A stretch of 14,729 nucleotides of DNA from Spirochaetaceae bacterium (GCA_031280115.1 JAITHF010000256.1:1-14729); one strand, 5' to 3'. Positions 7,691 through 14,640 are shown, counted from the first letter of the stretch. The notes: generated from the sequence alone by a model not told the origin. Numbers and translations: made by a program.

Positions 7691-7912
7691 ACTAAGAACC
7701 TCCAGCTTTTTAAAACAGTAGCGCTTATAGAATGAACGGAATACACCCTAACGGCTAAAAAGTTTTGCCCCCGGTTAAGAAGCTCCCGGAAACGTCCGAT
7801 AACGTTCCCTGACAGGGGAAAGGCCGCGCCCCAAGGGGCCGTCCCCGGCAGCGGCGCAGGAAAGAACGCCCCCAGCGCGGCGTATTCCGGCGCCAAAACA
7901 CAACGTTTCCGG
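7691..7912. other. Non-coding upstream region of regulator 2
   Basis: Contains the ribosome binding site and probable promoter of the minus-strand regulator. The rest is GC-rich sequence with no recognisable gene. Open frames exist here on both strands but lead into the 21-bp array and show no family features. Confidence 0.35.
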
Positions 7913-8056
7913 TGAACCGGAAAGAGTTCCGCGTTACCGCGCAGGGTTTGCGCGTTACCGCGGAAGGTTTGCGCGTTACCGCGCAGGGTTTGCGCGTTAC
8001 CGCGGAAGGTTTGCGCGTACACGCGCAGGGTTTGCGCGTGAACCGGAAAAACTGTC
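7913..8056. repeat. 21-bp tandem array 1 (GC-rich, hairpin units)
   Basis: Units start at 7931, 7952, 7973, 7994, 8015 and 8036, with a degenerate partial unit at 7913-7930. Each full unit is GCGTTACCGCG followed by CAGGGTTTGC or GAAGGTTTGC, and the two versions alternate, giving a 42-bp higher period. At unit junctions the DNA is self-complementary: GCGCG-TTAC-CGCGC. In the unit at 8015 the loop is TACA instead of TTAC while the arms stay perfect. Because 21 is divisible by 3, heptapeptide repeats are open in several frames on both strands; none looks like a real protein. Confidence 0.9.
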
Positions 8057-8217
8057 CTGCCCCTGCATAAATCATTAGTATATAAAGACTTACCGGCGCT
8101 GCGCGCCTCTTGAAGAGAATTTGGAGAGATCTTTTATATGCACTTCATGGTTTGCGGCTCATAGCGCAAACAACGACTATTGAAACAGCCGGAGGCTGTC
8201 GGCGCTTCGCGCCTCTT
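8050..8217. repeat. Array-flanking direct repeat, copy L1
   Basis: About 168 nt beginning AACTGTCCTGCCCC and running through TGCATAAATCATT, CGGCGCT...CGCGCCTCTT, TTTGCGGCTCATAG, the palindrome CAGCC-GGA-GGCTG (8186-8198) and a second CGCGCCTCTT. It is clearly homologous to 8583-8751 at almost equal length. It starts inside the last unit of array 1, just as copy L2 starts inside the last unit of array 2. Confidence 0.85.
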
Positions 8218-8291
8218 TTAAGAGTTTTTGGGGGCTCTTTTATCAGCGCTTCCTGTTTCGCGTCTTCTTTTGCAAACTCCGCGTAAGGGAA

Positions 8292-8440
8292 CAGCCTCCG
8301 GCTGCCCCCAAACCCCCACCCAACGGCTTCCTGCTATGAGCCGCTAACGCTTTCAAAGCGCGGTGAGGCGCCGCTTCGGGGTTGTGACTAAAATTGCAAA
8401 CCTCTCGCCGCAAGAAGCACCTGAACCCCCCGCAGGGGGC
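8292..8440 (+). repeat. Dispersed structured repeat, copy B (plus orientation)
   Basis: Starts with palindrome CAGCC-TCC-GGCTG (8292-8304), then CCCCCAAACCCCC and GGCTTCCTGC. The core GGTTGTGACTAAA is at 8380-8392, followed by GCAAACCTCTCGCCGC and AAGAAGCACCTGAA, ending in a C/G-run hairpin (8426-8439). A truncated restart of the family (CTTCCTGCGCTGCGC) follows at 8440-8454. Confidence 0.8.
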
Positions 8441-8492
8441 TTCCTGCGCTGCGCCCTTCCGCCTGCGGCCCCGGCAGGCGTTTTGTTGGATT

Positions 8493-8591
8493 AAGAAAAC
8501 TTATTTTGACTACAAACAAACTTATTTTGACTACAAACAAACTTTCTTTGACTACAAAAAAACCTTTCTTGACTACAAAATAAACTATCCT
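8493..8591. repeat. 21-bp tandem array 2 (AT-rich)
   Basis: Units start at 8508, 8529, 8550 and 8571, after a partial unit at 8493-8507. Each begins GACTACAAA and continues with A-rich then T-rich sequence. The period is the same 21 bp as array 1 but the sequence is unrelated, and no hairpin arms occur. On the plus strand a frame with heptads like TYFDYKQ is open and ends PAPA-stop at 8601-8603, the equivalent position to the stop at 8068-8070 after array 1. On the minus strand each unit carries an in-frame TAG. Coding is not supported. Confidence 0.9.
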
Positions 8592-8751
8592 GCCCCCGCA
8601 TAAATCATTGTTTTATAACGACTTATCGGCGCTTCGCGCCTCTTTGAAGAGTTTTTGGGTGGCTTTTTTACCGGCGCTTCCTGTTTTGCGGCTCATAGTG
8701 CAAACGACGACTGCTGAAACAGCCGGAGGCTGTCGGCGCTCCGCGCCTCTT
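8583..8751. repeat. Array-flanking direct repeat, copy L2
   Basis: Homolog of 8050-8217, offset by about 533 bp. It has AACTATCCTGCCCC, GCATAAATCATT, CGGCGCTTCGCGCCTCTT, TTTTGCGGCTCATAG, palindrome CAGCC-GGA-GGCTG (8720-8732) and CGCGCCTCTT. The middle differs most, matching the 8220-8270 stretch better than L1 there, so the blocks are mosaic. Confidence 0.85.
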
Positions 8752-8910
8752 GAAGAGAATTTGGAGGGTCATAGCCCCTCCAAACCACCCACTAATGCTT
8801 CCTGCGCTGCGCTCTTTCGCTCTCGAAGCGCGCTGAGGCGCCGCTTCGGGGTTGTGACTAAAATTGCGAACCCGCTCGCCGCAGGAAGCACGTAAAACAG
8901 CCTCCGGCTG
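8745..8910 (+). repeat. Dispersed structured repeat, copy C (plus orientation)
   Basis: Begins with AGAGAATTTGGAGGG and a hairpin GGAGGG...CCCTCC, then AATGCTTCCTGCGCTGCGC. The core GGTTGTGACTAAA is at 8850-8862, followed by GCGAACCCGCTCGCCGC and AGGAAGCACGTAAA, with palindrome CAGCC-TCC-GGCTG at 8898-8910. Confidence 0.8.
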
Positions 8911-8977
8911 CCCGCAGGGGGTGACTAAAATTGCAAACCCTCTCGCCGCAAGAAGCACCTGAAACAGCCGGAGGCTG
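8911..8977 (+). repeat. Dispersed structured repeat, copy D (partial, plus)
   Basis: A 5'-truncated copy directly after copy C. It has GTGACTAAAATTGCAAACCC, CTCGCCGCAAGAAGCACC and palindrome CAGCC-GGA-GGCTG (8965-8977). The probable nik promoter starts immediately after it. Confidence 0.75.
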
Positions 8978-9006
8978 TGGACATTATTTTTTTTGTGTGC
9001 TATGGT
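8978..9006 (+). promoter_or_regulatory. Possible nik operon promoter
   Basis: TGGACA (8978-8983) and TATGGT (9001-9006) are spaced by 17 nt, matching consensus at 5 and 4 of 6 positions. The leader to nikA would be about 180 nt. No NikR-like operator was recognised. Confidence 0.35.
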
Positions 9007-9119
9007 GTGGAAAACGCGGCTTGAAAGCGGCGTTTTGTAAAATGCCTCCATACTCGACTCATAAAGTGCCATGAAGGTACGCTGTTGCGGAAGAAGCCGC
9101 GCGCGGATATGTCATGGCA

Positions 9120-9156
9120 TTTTTATTTTTTATTTTTTTATTTTTTTATTTTTTTA
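9120..9156 (+). repeat. Poly-T/A simple-sequence tract in the nikA leader
   Basis: Five consecutive runs T5A, T6A, T7A, T7A and T7A. Such tracts are prone to replication slippage and bend DNA. It lies between the predicted promoter and the ribosome binding site. Confidence 0.85.
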
Positions 9157-9157
9157 T

Positions 9158-9181
9158 AAGCCGGCCCCGCAGGGCCGGCTT
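9158..9181 (+). promoter_or_regulatory. GC hairpin abutting the nikA ribosome binding site
   Basis: AAGCCGGCCC (9158-9167), loop CGCA, GGGCCGGCTT (9172-9181) form a perfect 10-bp stem ending 1 nt before the ribosome binding site GGAGG (9183-9187). Reading forward there is no T-run after it. The long T tract lies on the 5' side, so it would be terminator-like only for minus-strand transcripts. It may affect nikA translation or mRNA stability. Confidence 0.5.
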
Positions 9182-9193
9182 TGGAGGACATTT

Positions 9194-10789
9194 ATGGAAA
9201 ACATAAAAAAGAACATCCCGGCGCTCGGAGCGCTTGCCCTCATGGGCTTCGCCCTCTCGTGCGGCGGCCAGAAACAACAGGCCCCGGTCAAAGATACGGT
9301 GGTCTACTCGTATCCCAGCAATGCAGGGCCGGTCAACCCGCACCAATACTCCCCAAGCCAAATGTACGCCCAGGCTATGGTGTACGAAGGGCTGGTCATG
9401 GGGAAGGACGACGGGTCTATCGCCCCGGCGCTTGCGGAGAGATGGGACATTTCCAGCGACGGCACAGTGTATACGTTTCATCTCCGCAAAGGGGTCACGT
9501 TTAGTAACGGCGAGGCGTTTAACGCTGACGCGGTGGTGAAAAACTTTAAGGCCGTGATGGGAAACGCCGCGGACCACGACTGGCTGGGGCTGGTGGACAA
9601 AATCGAGTCCTACGAAGCGCCCGCTCCCCTTGAGTTCCGGTTGACATTAAAGAGCGCCTATTACCCCCTCCTCGACGACCTTGCGCTGGTGCGCCCCTTC
9701 CGGTTTTTGAGCCCCAATTCTTTTCCTGACGACGGGAACACTGCAAACAGTATAAAAGCGCCGGTGGGAACAGGGCCCTGGAAGCTGGCTGAAACGAAAT
9801 TAGGGGAATATGACGTCTTTGAGCGGAACGAAACCTATTGGGGCGGGAAACCGAAGGCGGCCAAAGTAATCGTGAAGGTCATCCCCGATCCGGTAAGCCG
9901 GGCCCTTGCCTTTGAATCCGGCGAAATTGACCTGATTTACGGCAGGGGGCAGATCCATTACGATATTTTTAACCGGTTTAAAAACACCCAAGGGGTCAGC
10001 GCCGCGATTTCTCAAGCAATGGGCACGGTCTGCGTGGCGCTTAACAGCGCCCAAGGACCCACAAAGGAACTGGCAGTGCGCCGGGCGCTCCAGCACGTTA
10101 CCAACAAGGCGGAGATAATAAGCGGCGTGACCCTCAACACCCAGATACCGGCGGAAACCTATTTCGCCCCGACCGTGCCGTATTGCAATGTCAATCTGAC
10201 GCCCTATGCTTATGATCTCTCGAAGGCCGCGGCGCTGCTCGATGAGGCTGGCTGGGTTTTGCCGGAAGGGAGCCGCATACGGGAGAAAAACGGGGAGCCC
10301 CTTTCGATTGACTTTTGTTTTGTAGGGAATAACGCCGCGGAGAAGGCTGCCGCGGAGATGATGCAGGGCCAGGCTCTGGCCTGCGGCATCCGTCTTAATC
10401 TTTTAGGGGAGGAGGAGGACTCGTTTTATACCCGCCAGAACTCAGGGGAGTTCGGCATGATCTTTAATGATACCTGGGGGCCTCCCTACGAGCCGCACGC
10501 TATGGTGTCTTCGATGCTTGTGCCGGCCCACGCTGATTATAAGGCGCAGATTGGCCTGCCCATGAAAAAGGAGCTGGACCAGGCCATCCGCGCGGTCTTT
10601 GTTACCACTGATACTGCCGAGCGCCGGCGGCTCTACACGGATATTCTCACCACCCTGCACGACCAGGCGGTGTATGTGCCGCTGTACCACATGACCATGT
10701 TTGAGGTGCACAAGAGCGCGGTCCTTAAAGGCGTCCGCTTCGGGCCGGATACCTCCTTCATACCCTTTCAAGACATAGCGTTGGAGTAG
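9194..10789 (+). CDS. nikA: Nickel-binding lipoprotein of ABC importer, NikA-type
   Basis: A 531-residue solute-binding protein (SBP family 5). The ATG at 9194 follows GGAGG by 6 nt and opens a lipoprotein signal with lipobox FALSC (Cys23), so it is membrane-anchored in the periplasm. It tracks E. coli NikA along the whole length, including GPVNPHQYSPSQMYAQ, LKSAYYPLL, RPFRFL, IKAPVGTGPW, YDVFERNETYWG, VIPDP-SRALAFE-GEIDL, GMIFNDTWGPPYEPH and LHDQAVY. Residues reported around the Ni site or Ni chelate in E. coli NikA are present: Met57, Arg98, Arg167, Trp428, Tyr432 and His446 (E. coli Met27, Arg97, Arg137, Trp398, Tyr402, His416). The His is the direct Ni ligand, which argues for nickel rather than peptide. 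The stop is TAG and the next gene begins 3 nt later in the same frame. Confidence 0.92.
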   Translation: MENIKKNIPALGALALMGFALSCGGQKQQAPVKDTVVYSYPSNAGPVNPHQYSPSQMYAQAMVYEGLVMGKDDGSIAPALAERWDISSDGTVYTFHLRKGVTFSNGEAFNADAVVKNFKAVMGNAADHDWLGLVDKIESYEAPAPLEFRLTLKSAYYPLLDDLALVRPFRFLSPNSFPDDGNTANSIKAPVGTGPWKLAETKLGEYDVFERNETYWGGKPKAAKVIVKVIPDPVSRALAFESGEIDLIYGRGQIHYDIFNRFKNTQGVSAAISQAMGTVCVALNSAQGPTKELAVRRALQHVTNKAEIISGVTLNTQIPAETYFAPTVPYCNVNLTPYAYDLSKAAALLDEAGWVLPEGSRIREKNGEPLSIDFCFVGNNAAEKAAAEMMQGQALACGIRLNLLGEEEDSFYTRQNSGEFGMIFNDTWGPPYEPHAMVSSMLVPAHADYKAQIGLPMKKELDQAIRAVFVTTDTAERRRLYTDILTTLHDQAVYVPLYHMTMFEVHKSAVLKGVRFGPDTSFIPFQDIALE

Positions 10790-10792
10790 CCT

Positions 10793-11752
10793 GTGGGTAC
10801 CTACATTATAAAGCGGTGTTTGAGCCTTATCCCCCTTTTGTTTTTCGTGTCAATCGCGGTGTTCGCCTTGCTGCGGACCGGTAAAAACGATCCGGCCATG
10901 AGTTATCTCAGGCTTTCAAACATCCCGCCCACTGAGGCGGCGCTGCAAAACGCCCGGGAAAAGCTGGGCCTTAATAAGCCGGTGCTGGCCCAATATATTA
11001 CCTGGCTCTGGAAGGCCCTGCGCCTTGACTTCGGCGAATCCTACGTTACGAAAACCAGCGTTACCAAACAGCTCCTCTATTACGCGCCGAACACGCTTTT
11101 TCTCGCTTCCGTGTCCCTCCTCTTTACTATCGCTCTGAGCCTGCCTTTGGGCATACTGGCGGCAAAGTATAACGGGAAGTGGCCGGACCAGGCGGTGCGG
11201 GTGTTTGCCTACGCCGGTGTCTCGGTCCCCAGTTTCTGGCTGGCCTTTCTTATGATCATGGTGTTTGCCATCCGGTTAAAATGGCTCCCGCCCCTTGGGG
11301 CGGGCAGTTTCCGCCATGTGCTTATGCCGGCAATTTCGGTTATGCTCATGTCAACCTGTATCAACACCCGCCTTATCCGGAGCAATATGCTGGAGCAGGC
11401 CCACTCAAGGGCGGTCGTCTACGCCCGCTTCCGGGGGGTTCGGGAAGGGTACATTACGAGCCATCATATCCTTAAAAACGCCTGTATCCCGATTATCACG
11501 GCCCTGGGCATGCACGTAGGCGAAATACTCGGCGGCTCAGTGGTGGCGGAGGTTATCTTCGCCTGGCCCGGGGTGGGGCGCTACGCGGTCTCCGCCATAT
11601 ACAACCGGGACTTTCCGGTTATGCAGTGCTTTCTCCTCTTTATGACCGTTATTTTCGTAGGGTGCAACCTTATAACCGACATCGCCTACGCTGCGCTTGA
11701 CCCGCGAATCCGCTTTCAGGAAAAAAGCGAAGGAGGGCCGGGACATGGCTGA
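10793..11752 (+). CDS. nikB: Nickel ABC importer permease, NikB-type
   Basis: A 319-residue integral membrane permease of the DppB/OppB family, close to E. coli NikB (about 314 residues). Shared signatures are DPAMSYLRLSNIPPT, the WLWKALRLDFG segment, GVSVPSFWLAFL, and the C-terminal block GMHVGEILGG, IFAWPGVGRYAVSAI, NRDFPVMQCF and ALDPRIR. The ABC-contacting EAA-type loop is about residues 211-232 (ARFRGVREGY...ILKNA). It starts with GTG at 10793, using GGAG at 10783-10786 inside the end of nikA. It forms the channel with NikC and overlaps nikC by 8 nt, so translation is probably coupled. Confidence 0.9.
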   Translation: MGTYIIKRCLSLIPLLFFVSIAVFALLRTGKNDPAMSYLRLSNIPPTEAALQNAREKLGLNKPVLAQYITWLWKALRLDFGESYVTKTSVTKQLLYYAPNTLFLASVSLLFTIALSLPLGILAAKYNGKWPDQAVRVFAYAGVSVPSFWLAFLMIMVFAIRLKWLPPLGAGSFRHVLMPAISVMLMSTCINTRLIRSNMLEQAHSRAVVYARFRGVREGYITSHHILKNACIPIITALGMHVGEILGGSVVAEVIFAWPGVGRYAVSAIYNRDFPVMQCFLLFMTVIFVGCNLITDIAYAALDPRIRFQEKSEGGPGHG

Positions 11753-12686
11753 TTCTGACGCCCTTATAGAAAAAATAGAAAAAACAGAAAAAACAGAAAA
11801 AACAGGAAAAACAGGAAAAGAGGCGGCGCCGCAACAAAAAATGATAAGGCGCCTTTTCTCAAGGCGGCGGGCGCCGCTCCTCCTCTCAGGGGCGGTGCTG
11901 GCGGTATTGCTCGCAGCAGCCCTTGCGGCGCCGCTTATCGCGCCCTACGACCCGTTAGCCATTGACGTACAGAGCCGCCTTACCGGCCCAAGCCCTGAGC
12001 ATTGGCTGGGGCAGGATCATCTGGGGCGGGATATATTCTCCCGCCTTATCTGGGGCGCCCGCTCTTCCCTCGGGTCCGTGTTTGCCATCGCGGTTTTGAT
12101 TATGGCGGCAGGCTTTACCTTAGGCGGCATCTCCGGCTTTGCAGGCGGCTGGGTTGATACGGTGATTATGCGGGCCTGCGAGGCGTTTATGACCTTCCCC
12201 ACGTTCATCCTTGCGCTCTTTCTCATCGGGGTCTTCGGAACCGGCATGGCCAACGTGGTGCTTGCCATTGTGCTGACCCATTGGGCATGGTACGCCCGCA
12301 TTATACGGGGCATGGTGCTGCACCTGAAACACCGGGACTATATCTTGGCCGCCCGTGCCGGCGGCGGAAGCGCCTTCGCCATCTTCCTCCGCCATATCGC
12401 CCTGCCGGTATGCTCCCAGCTGGTCATTCTGGCCACCCTTGACCTCGGCCACATGATGCTCCACGTGTCGGGCCTCTCGTTTCTGGGGCTGGGCATTCAG
12501 CCCCCGTCGCCTGAGTGGGGGTGCATGATAAACGACGCCCGCCAGCACATCTGGACAAACCCGGAACAGGCAATACTCCCGGGGTGCATGATATTTCTTA
12601 CCGTGCTGGCCTGCAATATCCCCGGAGATTACCTGCGGAACAAACTCGATCCGGCAATCATGGCCGGAGAAGGAGGCGGCGCATGA
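11745..12686 (+). CDS. nikC: Nickel ABC importer permease, NikC-type
   Basis: A 313-residue permease of the DppC/OppC family, partner of NikB. The start at 11745 follows AGGAGG (11731-11736) by 8 nt. Visible are LGQDHLGRDIFSRLIWGAR (88-106), which is typical of the family, the EAA-type loop LAARAGGGSAFAIFLRHIAL (201-220), and SFLGLGIQPPSPEWG (245-259). It is longer than E. coli NikC (277 residues) because of a charged cytoplasmic N-terminus, EKIEKTEKTEKTGKTGKE (9-26), encoded by a 9-nt A-rich repeat at about 11768-11822. This extension could change length by slippage without shifting frame. The stop overlaps the nikD start as ATGA. Confidence 0.9.
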   Translation: MADSDALIEKIEKTEKTEKTGKTGKEAAPQQKMIRRLFSRRRAPLLLSGAVLAVLLAAALAAPLIAPYDPLAIDVQSRLTGPSPEHWLGQDHLGRDIFSRLIWGARSSLGSVFAIAVLIMAAGFTLGGISGFAGGWVDTVIMRACEAFMTFPTFILALFLIGVFGTGMANVVLAIVLTHWAWYARIIRGMVLHLKHRDYILAARAGGGSAFAIFLRHIALPVCSQLVILATLDLGHMMLHVSGLSFLGLGIQPPSPEWGCMINDARQHIWTNPEQAILPGCMIFLTVLACNIPGDYLRNKLDPAIMAGEGGGA

Positions 12687-13537
12687 GCGGCGAAACCGAA
12701 AACGCCCTTGAAATACAGGGCCTCACGGTGGCGGCGGCGTCATCGGGAAAGGTTCTGGTGGACAACCTTTCGTTCTCCCTTAGGTACGGCGGGATAACCG
12801 CGCTTGTGGGGGAGTCAGGCTGCGGGAAAACCATGACCGCCGCCGCGATAATGGGCCTCCTGCCTGCGGGGACCGTCAAACGCGCCGGCTCGATTAGTAT
12901 CGGCGGCACGGACACGGCGTCCCTCAGCGCCGAAGCGTACCGGCAGATGCGGAACACCGCCGTAAGCGTGGTTATGCAGAATCCTATGAGCGCGTTTGAT
13001 CCGGTGCTGACCATAGACACGCACTTTTGGGAAACCTTGGCGTCCCACGGGTTCAAGAACAGGCGCCGCGCCCGGGAGCAGGCGGCAGAGAGCCTGTCGC
13101 AGGCGGGCTTCCCTGACCCAAAGACTATTCTTGACCTCTACCCGTTCCAGATGTCAGGGGGTATGCTCCAGCGGGTTATGCTGGCGGTTGCCCTCTTCTC
13201 CCGTCCGGCGCTGGTTATCGCTGACGAGGCCACCACCGACCTTGACGTGGTTTCTCAGGCAAAGATACTTGACCTCCTGCGGGAACACTGCAAAGACCGG
13301 GCTATGCTCCTTATTACCCACGATTTCAGCGTGGCAAAGTATCTGGCGCAGGAAATTATCCTTATGAAAAACGGCGCCCTTGTGGAACGGCAGGAGGCCG
13401 GCGGTTTTTTCACGTCCCCCCAATCAGGCTACGCGAAACAGCTCTTGGCCTGCCACCAAAGCCTGTATACCAGCCGGTTCAAGAAGATGCTTGCGGTTAT
13501 AAAAGATCACGAAAGGGGAGCCCATGAACCTGCTTGA
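12683..13537 (+). CDS. nikD: Nickel ABC importer ATPase, NikD-type
   Basis: A 284-residue ABC ATPase. The start at 12683 is chosen over longer open-frame starts because it forms an ATGA overlap with nikC and has AGGAGG 6 nt upstream; the long upstream extension is nikC sequence in another frame. Complete motifs are Walker A GESGCGKT (43-50), Q-loop Gln99 in [11 protein letters not shown], signature MSGGMLQR (157-164), Walker B with D181-E182, and H-loop His213. The GMLQR signature and [11 protein letters not shown]-loop match E. coli NikD (GMLQR, DEPTTDLDVV) more than generic Opp/Dpp ATPases. It should pair with NikE as a heterodimer powering Ni2+ uptake. The usual Pro after the catalytic Glu is Ala here. 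Confidence 0.9.
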   Translation: MSGETENALEIQGLTVAAASSGKVLVDNLSFSLRYGGITALVGESGCGKTMTAAAIMGLLPAGTVKRAGSISIGGTDTASLSAEAYRQMRNTAVSVVMQNPMSAFDPVLTIDTHFWETLASHGFKNRRRAREQAAESLSQAGFPDPKTILDLYPFQMSGGMLQRVMLAVALFSRPALVIADEATTDLDVVSQAKILDLLREHCKDRAMLLITHDFSVAKYLAQEIILMKNGALVERQEAGGFFTSPQSGYAKQLLACHQSLYTSRFKKMLAVIKDHERGAHEPA

Positions 13538-14303
13538 GTTACGGGACGTTACCAAGACCTACCGGCGCGGGAAGCTCTTGAGTTCCAGCGCCGCGACGCA
13601 GGTGTTAAACGGCGTGAATCTCGTTATTAAGGCCGGAACCTGCGTGGGCCTTTTAGGGGAGTCAGGCTGCGGGAAAAGCACTGCCGGACGCATCATAACC
13701 GGCCTTGAGCGCCCCACGTCGGGAGCCGTGCAGTATTGCGGCGAGGATTTGAAGGGCATGGGCAAAGAAAAACGCCGGCTCTACCGGCGGAATTGCCAGG
13801 TAGTGTTCCAGAACGCCCTTGGCGCGGTCAACCCCCGCTGGCGGGCGTGGGAGGTTATCGGGGAGCCGCTCTCGTATTTCGAGAAGCTCCCGCGGGAGGC
13901 CCTGCGGGACAAGGCCCGCGCGCTTTTAGCCCGGGTCGGGCTTGAGGAAAACAGCCTTGACAAGCTGCCGTCCTAGTTTTCAGGCGGGGAGCTCCAGCGG
14001 GTCTGCATTGCCCGCGCCCTGTCCCTTACGCCGCAGTTTATTTTGCTTGACGAAGCGGTGAGCGCCCTTGATATGTCCAATCAAAGCCTTATTCTTGACC
14101 TTATTACGAACCTCAAGCGGGAGTCCGGCGCGGCGTTTCTGTTTATTTCCCATGATGTGCGGGTGCTCTTGAAAACCGCCGATTCCCTTGCGGTTATGGA
14201 GCGCGGACGGATTGCCTTCTTTGAGCCGGACATAACAGCGCTGGACCGGGACGGCGCGGTCTACGGCGGGGCATTGACACAGCTTGCCCGGGCCGCCCTC
14301 TAA
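13524..14303 (+). pseudogene. nikE: Nickel ABC importer ATPase NikE-type, interrupted by in-frame TAG
   Basis: A 260-codon frame encodes a full-length NikE-type ABC ATPase but carries a TAG at 13974-13976 (codon 151). Before it are Walker A GESGCGKST (45-53) and Q-loop Gln96. After it, in the same frame, come signature FSGGELQR (152-159), Walker B with D176-E177 in DEAVSALD, and H-loop His210. The DEAVS motif is NikE-like. The stop replaces the residue just before the signature, which is commonly Gln, so one C-to-T change (CAG to TAG) explains it. No frameshift or other damage is visible, and the gene ends with TAA. The start has GGGGAG close upstream and overlaps nikD by 14 nt. If translation stops, the 150-residue product cannot hydrolyse ATP. 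A sequencing error, a very recent mutation or nonsense suppression are the options. Other genes here (symporter, CobW-like, nikA) use TAG as normal stop. Confidence 0.88.
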
Positions 14304-14450
14304 CCCCCTGCGGGCAGCCGAAGGCTGTTTCACCCCCTGCGGGGGATTCACGTGCTTCCTGTAGCGATAGGGTCTGCACGTTTAGTCACAACCCTGAAGG
14401 ATGCGCCTCACCGCGCTTCGCAGGCGCACAGGCGCGGCGCAGGAAGCCCC
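14304..14450 (-). repeat. Dispersed structured repeat, copy E (minus orientation)
   Basis: Directly follows the nikE stop. Read on the minus strand it has GGCTTCCTGCGCCGCGCC, GCGGTGAGGCGC, core GGTTGTGACTAAACGTGC (14377-14393), GAAGCACGTGAA, then C/G-run hairpins and palindrome CAGCC-TTC-GGCTG (14315-14327). The hairpins (for example CCCCCTGCGGGGG at 14332-14344) could stabilise the nik mRNA 3' end; no T-run is present. Confidence 0.8.
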
Positions 14451-14640
14451 CTGCGGGCAGCCGGAGGCTGTTTCAAGTGCTTCTTGCGGCGGGAGGGTTT
14501 GTACGTTTAGTCACAACCCAGAAGTTGCGCCTCAGCGGACTTCGATGGCGTGAGTGGCGCAGCGCAGGTAGCCTTTAGTTGGGGGTTTGGGGGAATTGGT
14601 TCCCTCAAATTCTCTTAAAAAGCGCAAGCGCAGCGCAGCG
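14451..14640 (-). repeat. Dispersed structured repeat, copy F (minus orientation)
   Basis: Tandem with copy E. On the minus strand it begins AGAGAATTTGAGGGA, then CCCCCAAACCCCC, CTAAAGGCTACCTGCGCTGC, CGCTGAGGCGC, core GGTTGTGACTAAACGTAC (about 14502-14519), AAGAAGCACTTGAAA and palindrome CAGCC-TCC-GGCTG (14458-14470). It is the longest and most complete match to copies A and C. Confidence 0.8.

Noticed and set aside
3929..7760. Cobalamin riboswitch in the corrinoid cluster
   Set aside because: No B12-box-like sequence or suitable long structured leader was found in the intergenic gaps, though only by eye.
7755..8075. Minus-strand frame of 106 codons with TRKP heptads over array 1
   Set aside because: It arises because the 21-bp unit keeps any frame open. 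Another frame on the same strand is also open, and the homologous start after array 2 hits a TAG at codon 8 and again in each repeat.
7913..8591. CRISPR array
   Set aside because: Units are contiguous tandem repeats with no unique spacers, and no cas genes are present.
8394..8603. Plus-strand 69-codon frame with FDYKQ heptads over array 2
   Set aside because: It begins inside a dispersed repeat copy, has no ribosome binding site, and its openness follows from the 21-bp period.
9007..9157. NikR operator or NiCo riboswitch in the nikA leader
   Set aside because: No NikR-type dyad or recognisable riboswitch core was seen; the leader is dominated by the T/A tract and one hairpin.
7691..9193. 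Insertion sequence or transposon
   Set aside because: No transposase-like frame and no clear terminal inverted repeats with target duplications were visible; only short repeat blocks.
12515..12682. Longer nikD with 56 extra N-terminal residues
   Set aside because: The extension is nikC sequence in another frame, has an unnatural Arg run, and the ATG at 12683 has AGGAGG and an ATGA overlap.
13974..13976. Pyrrolysine or other reassigned decoding of the nikE TAG, prompted by the nearby corrinoid gene
   Set aside because: TAG ends the symporter, CobW-like and nikA genes normally. The position calls for Gln, no pyl genes or mttB-type gene are in the window, and a point mutation is simpler.
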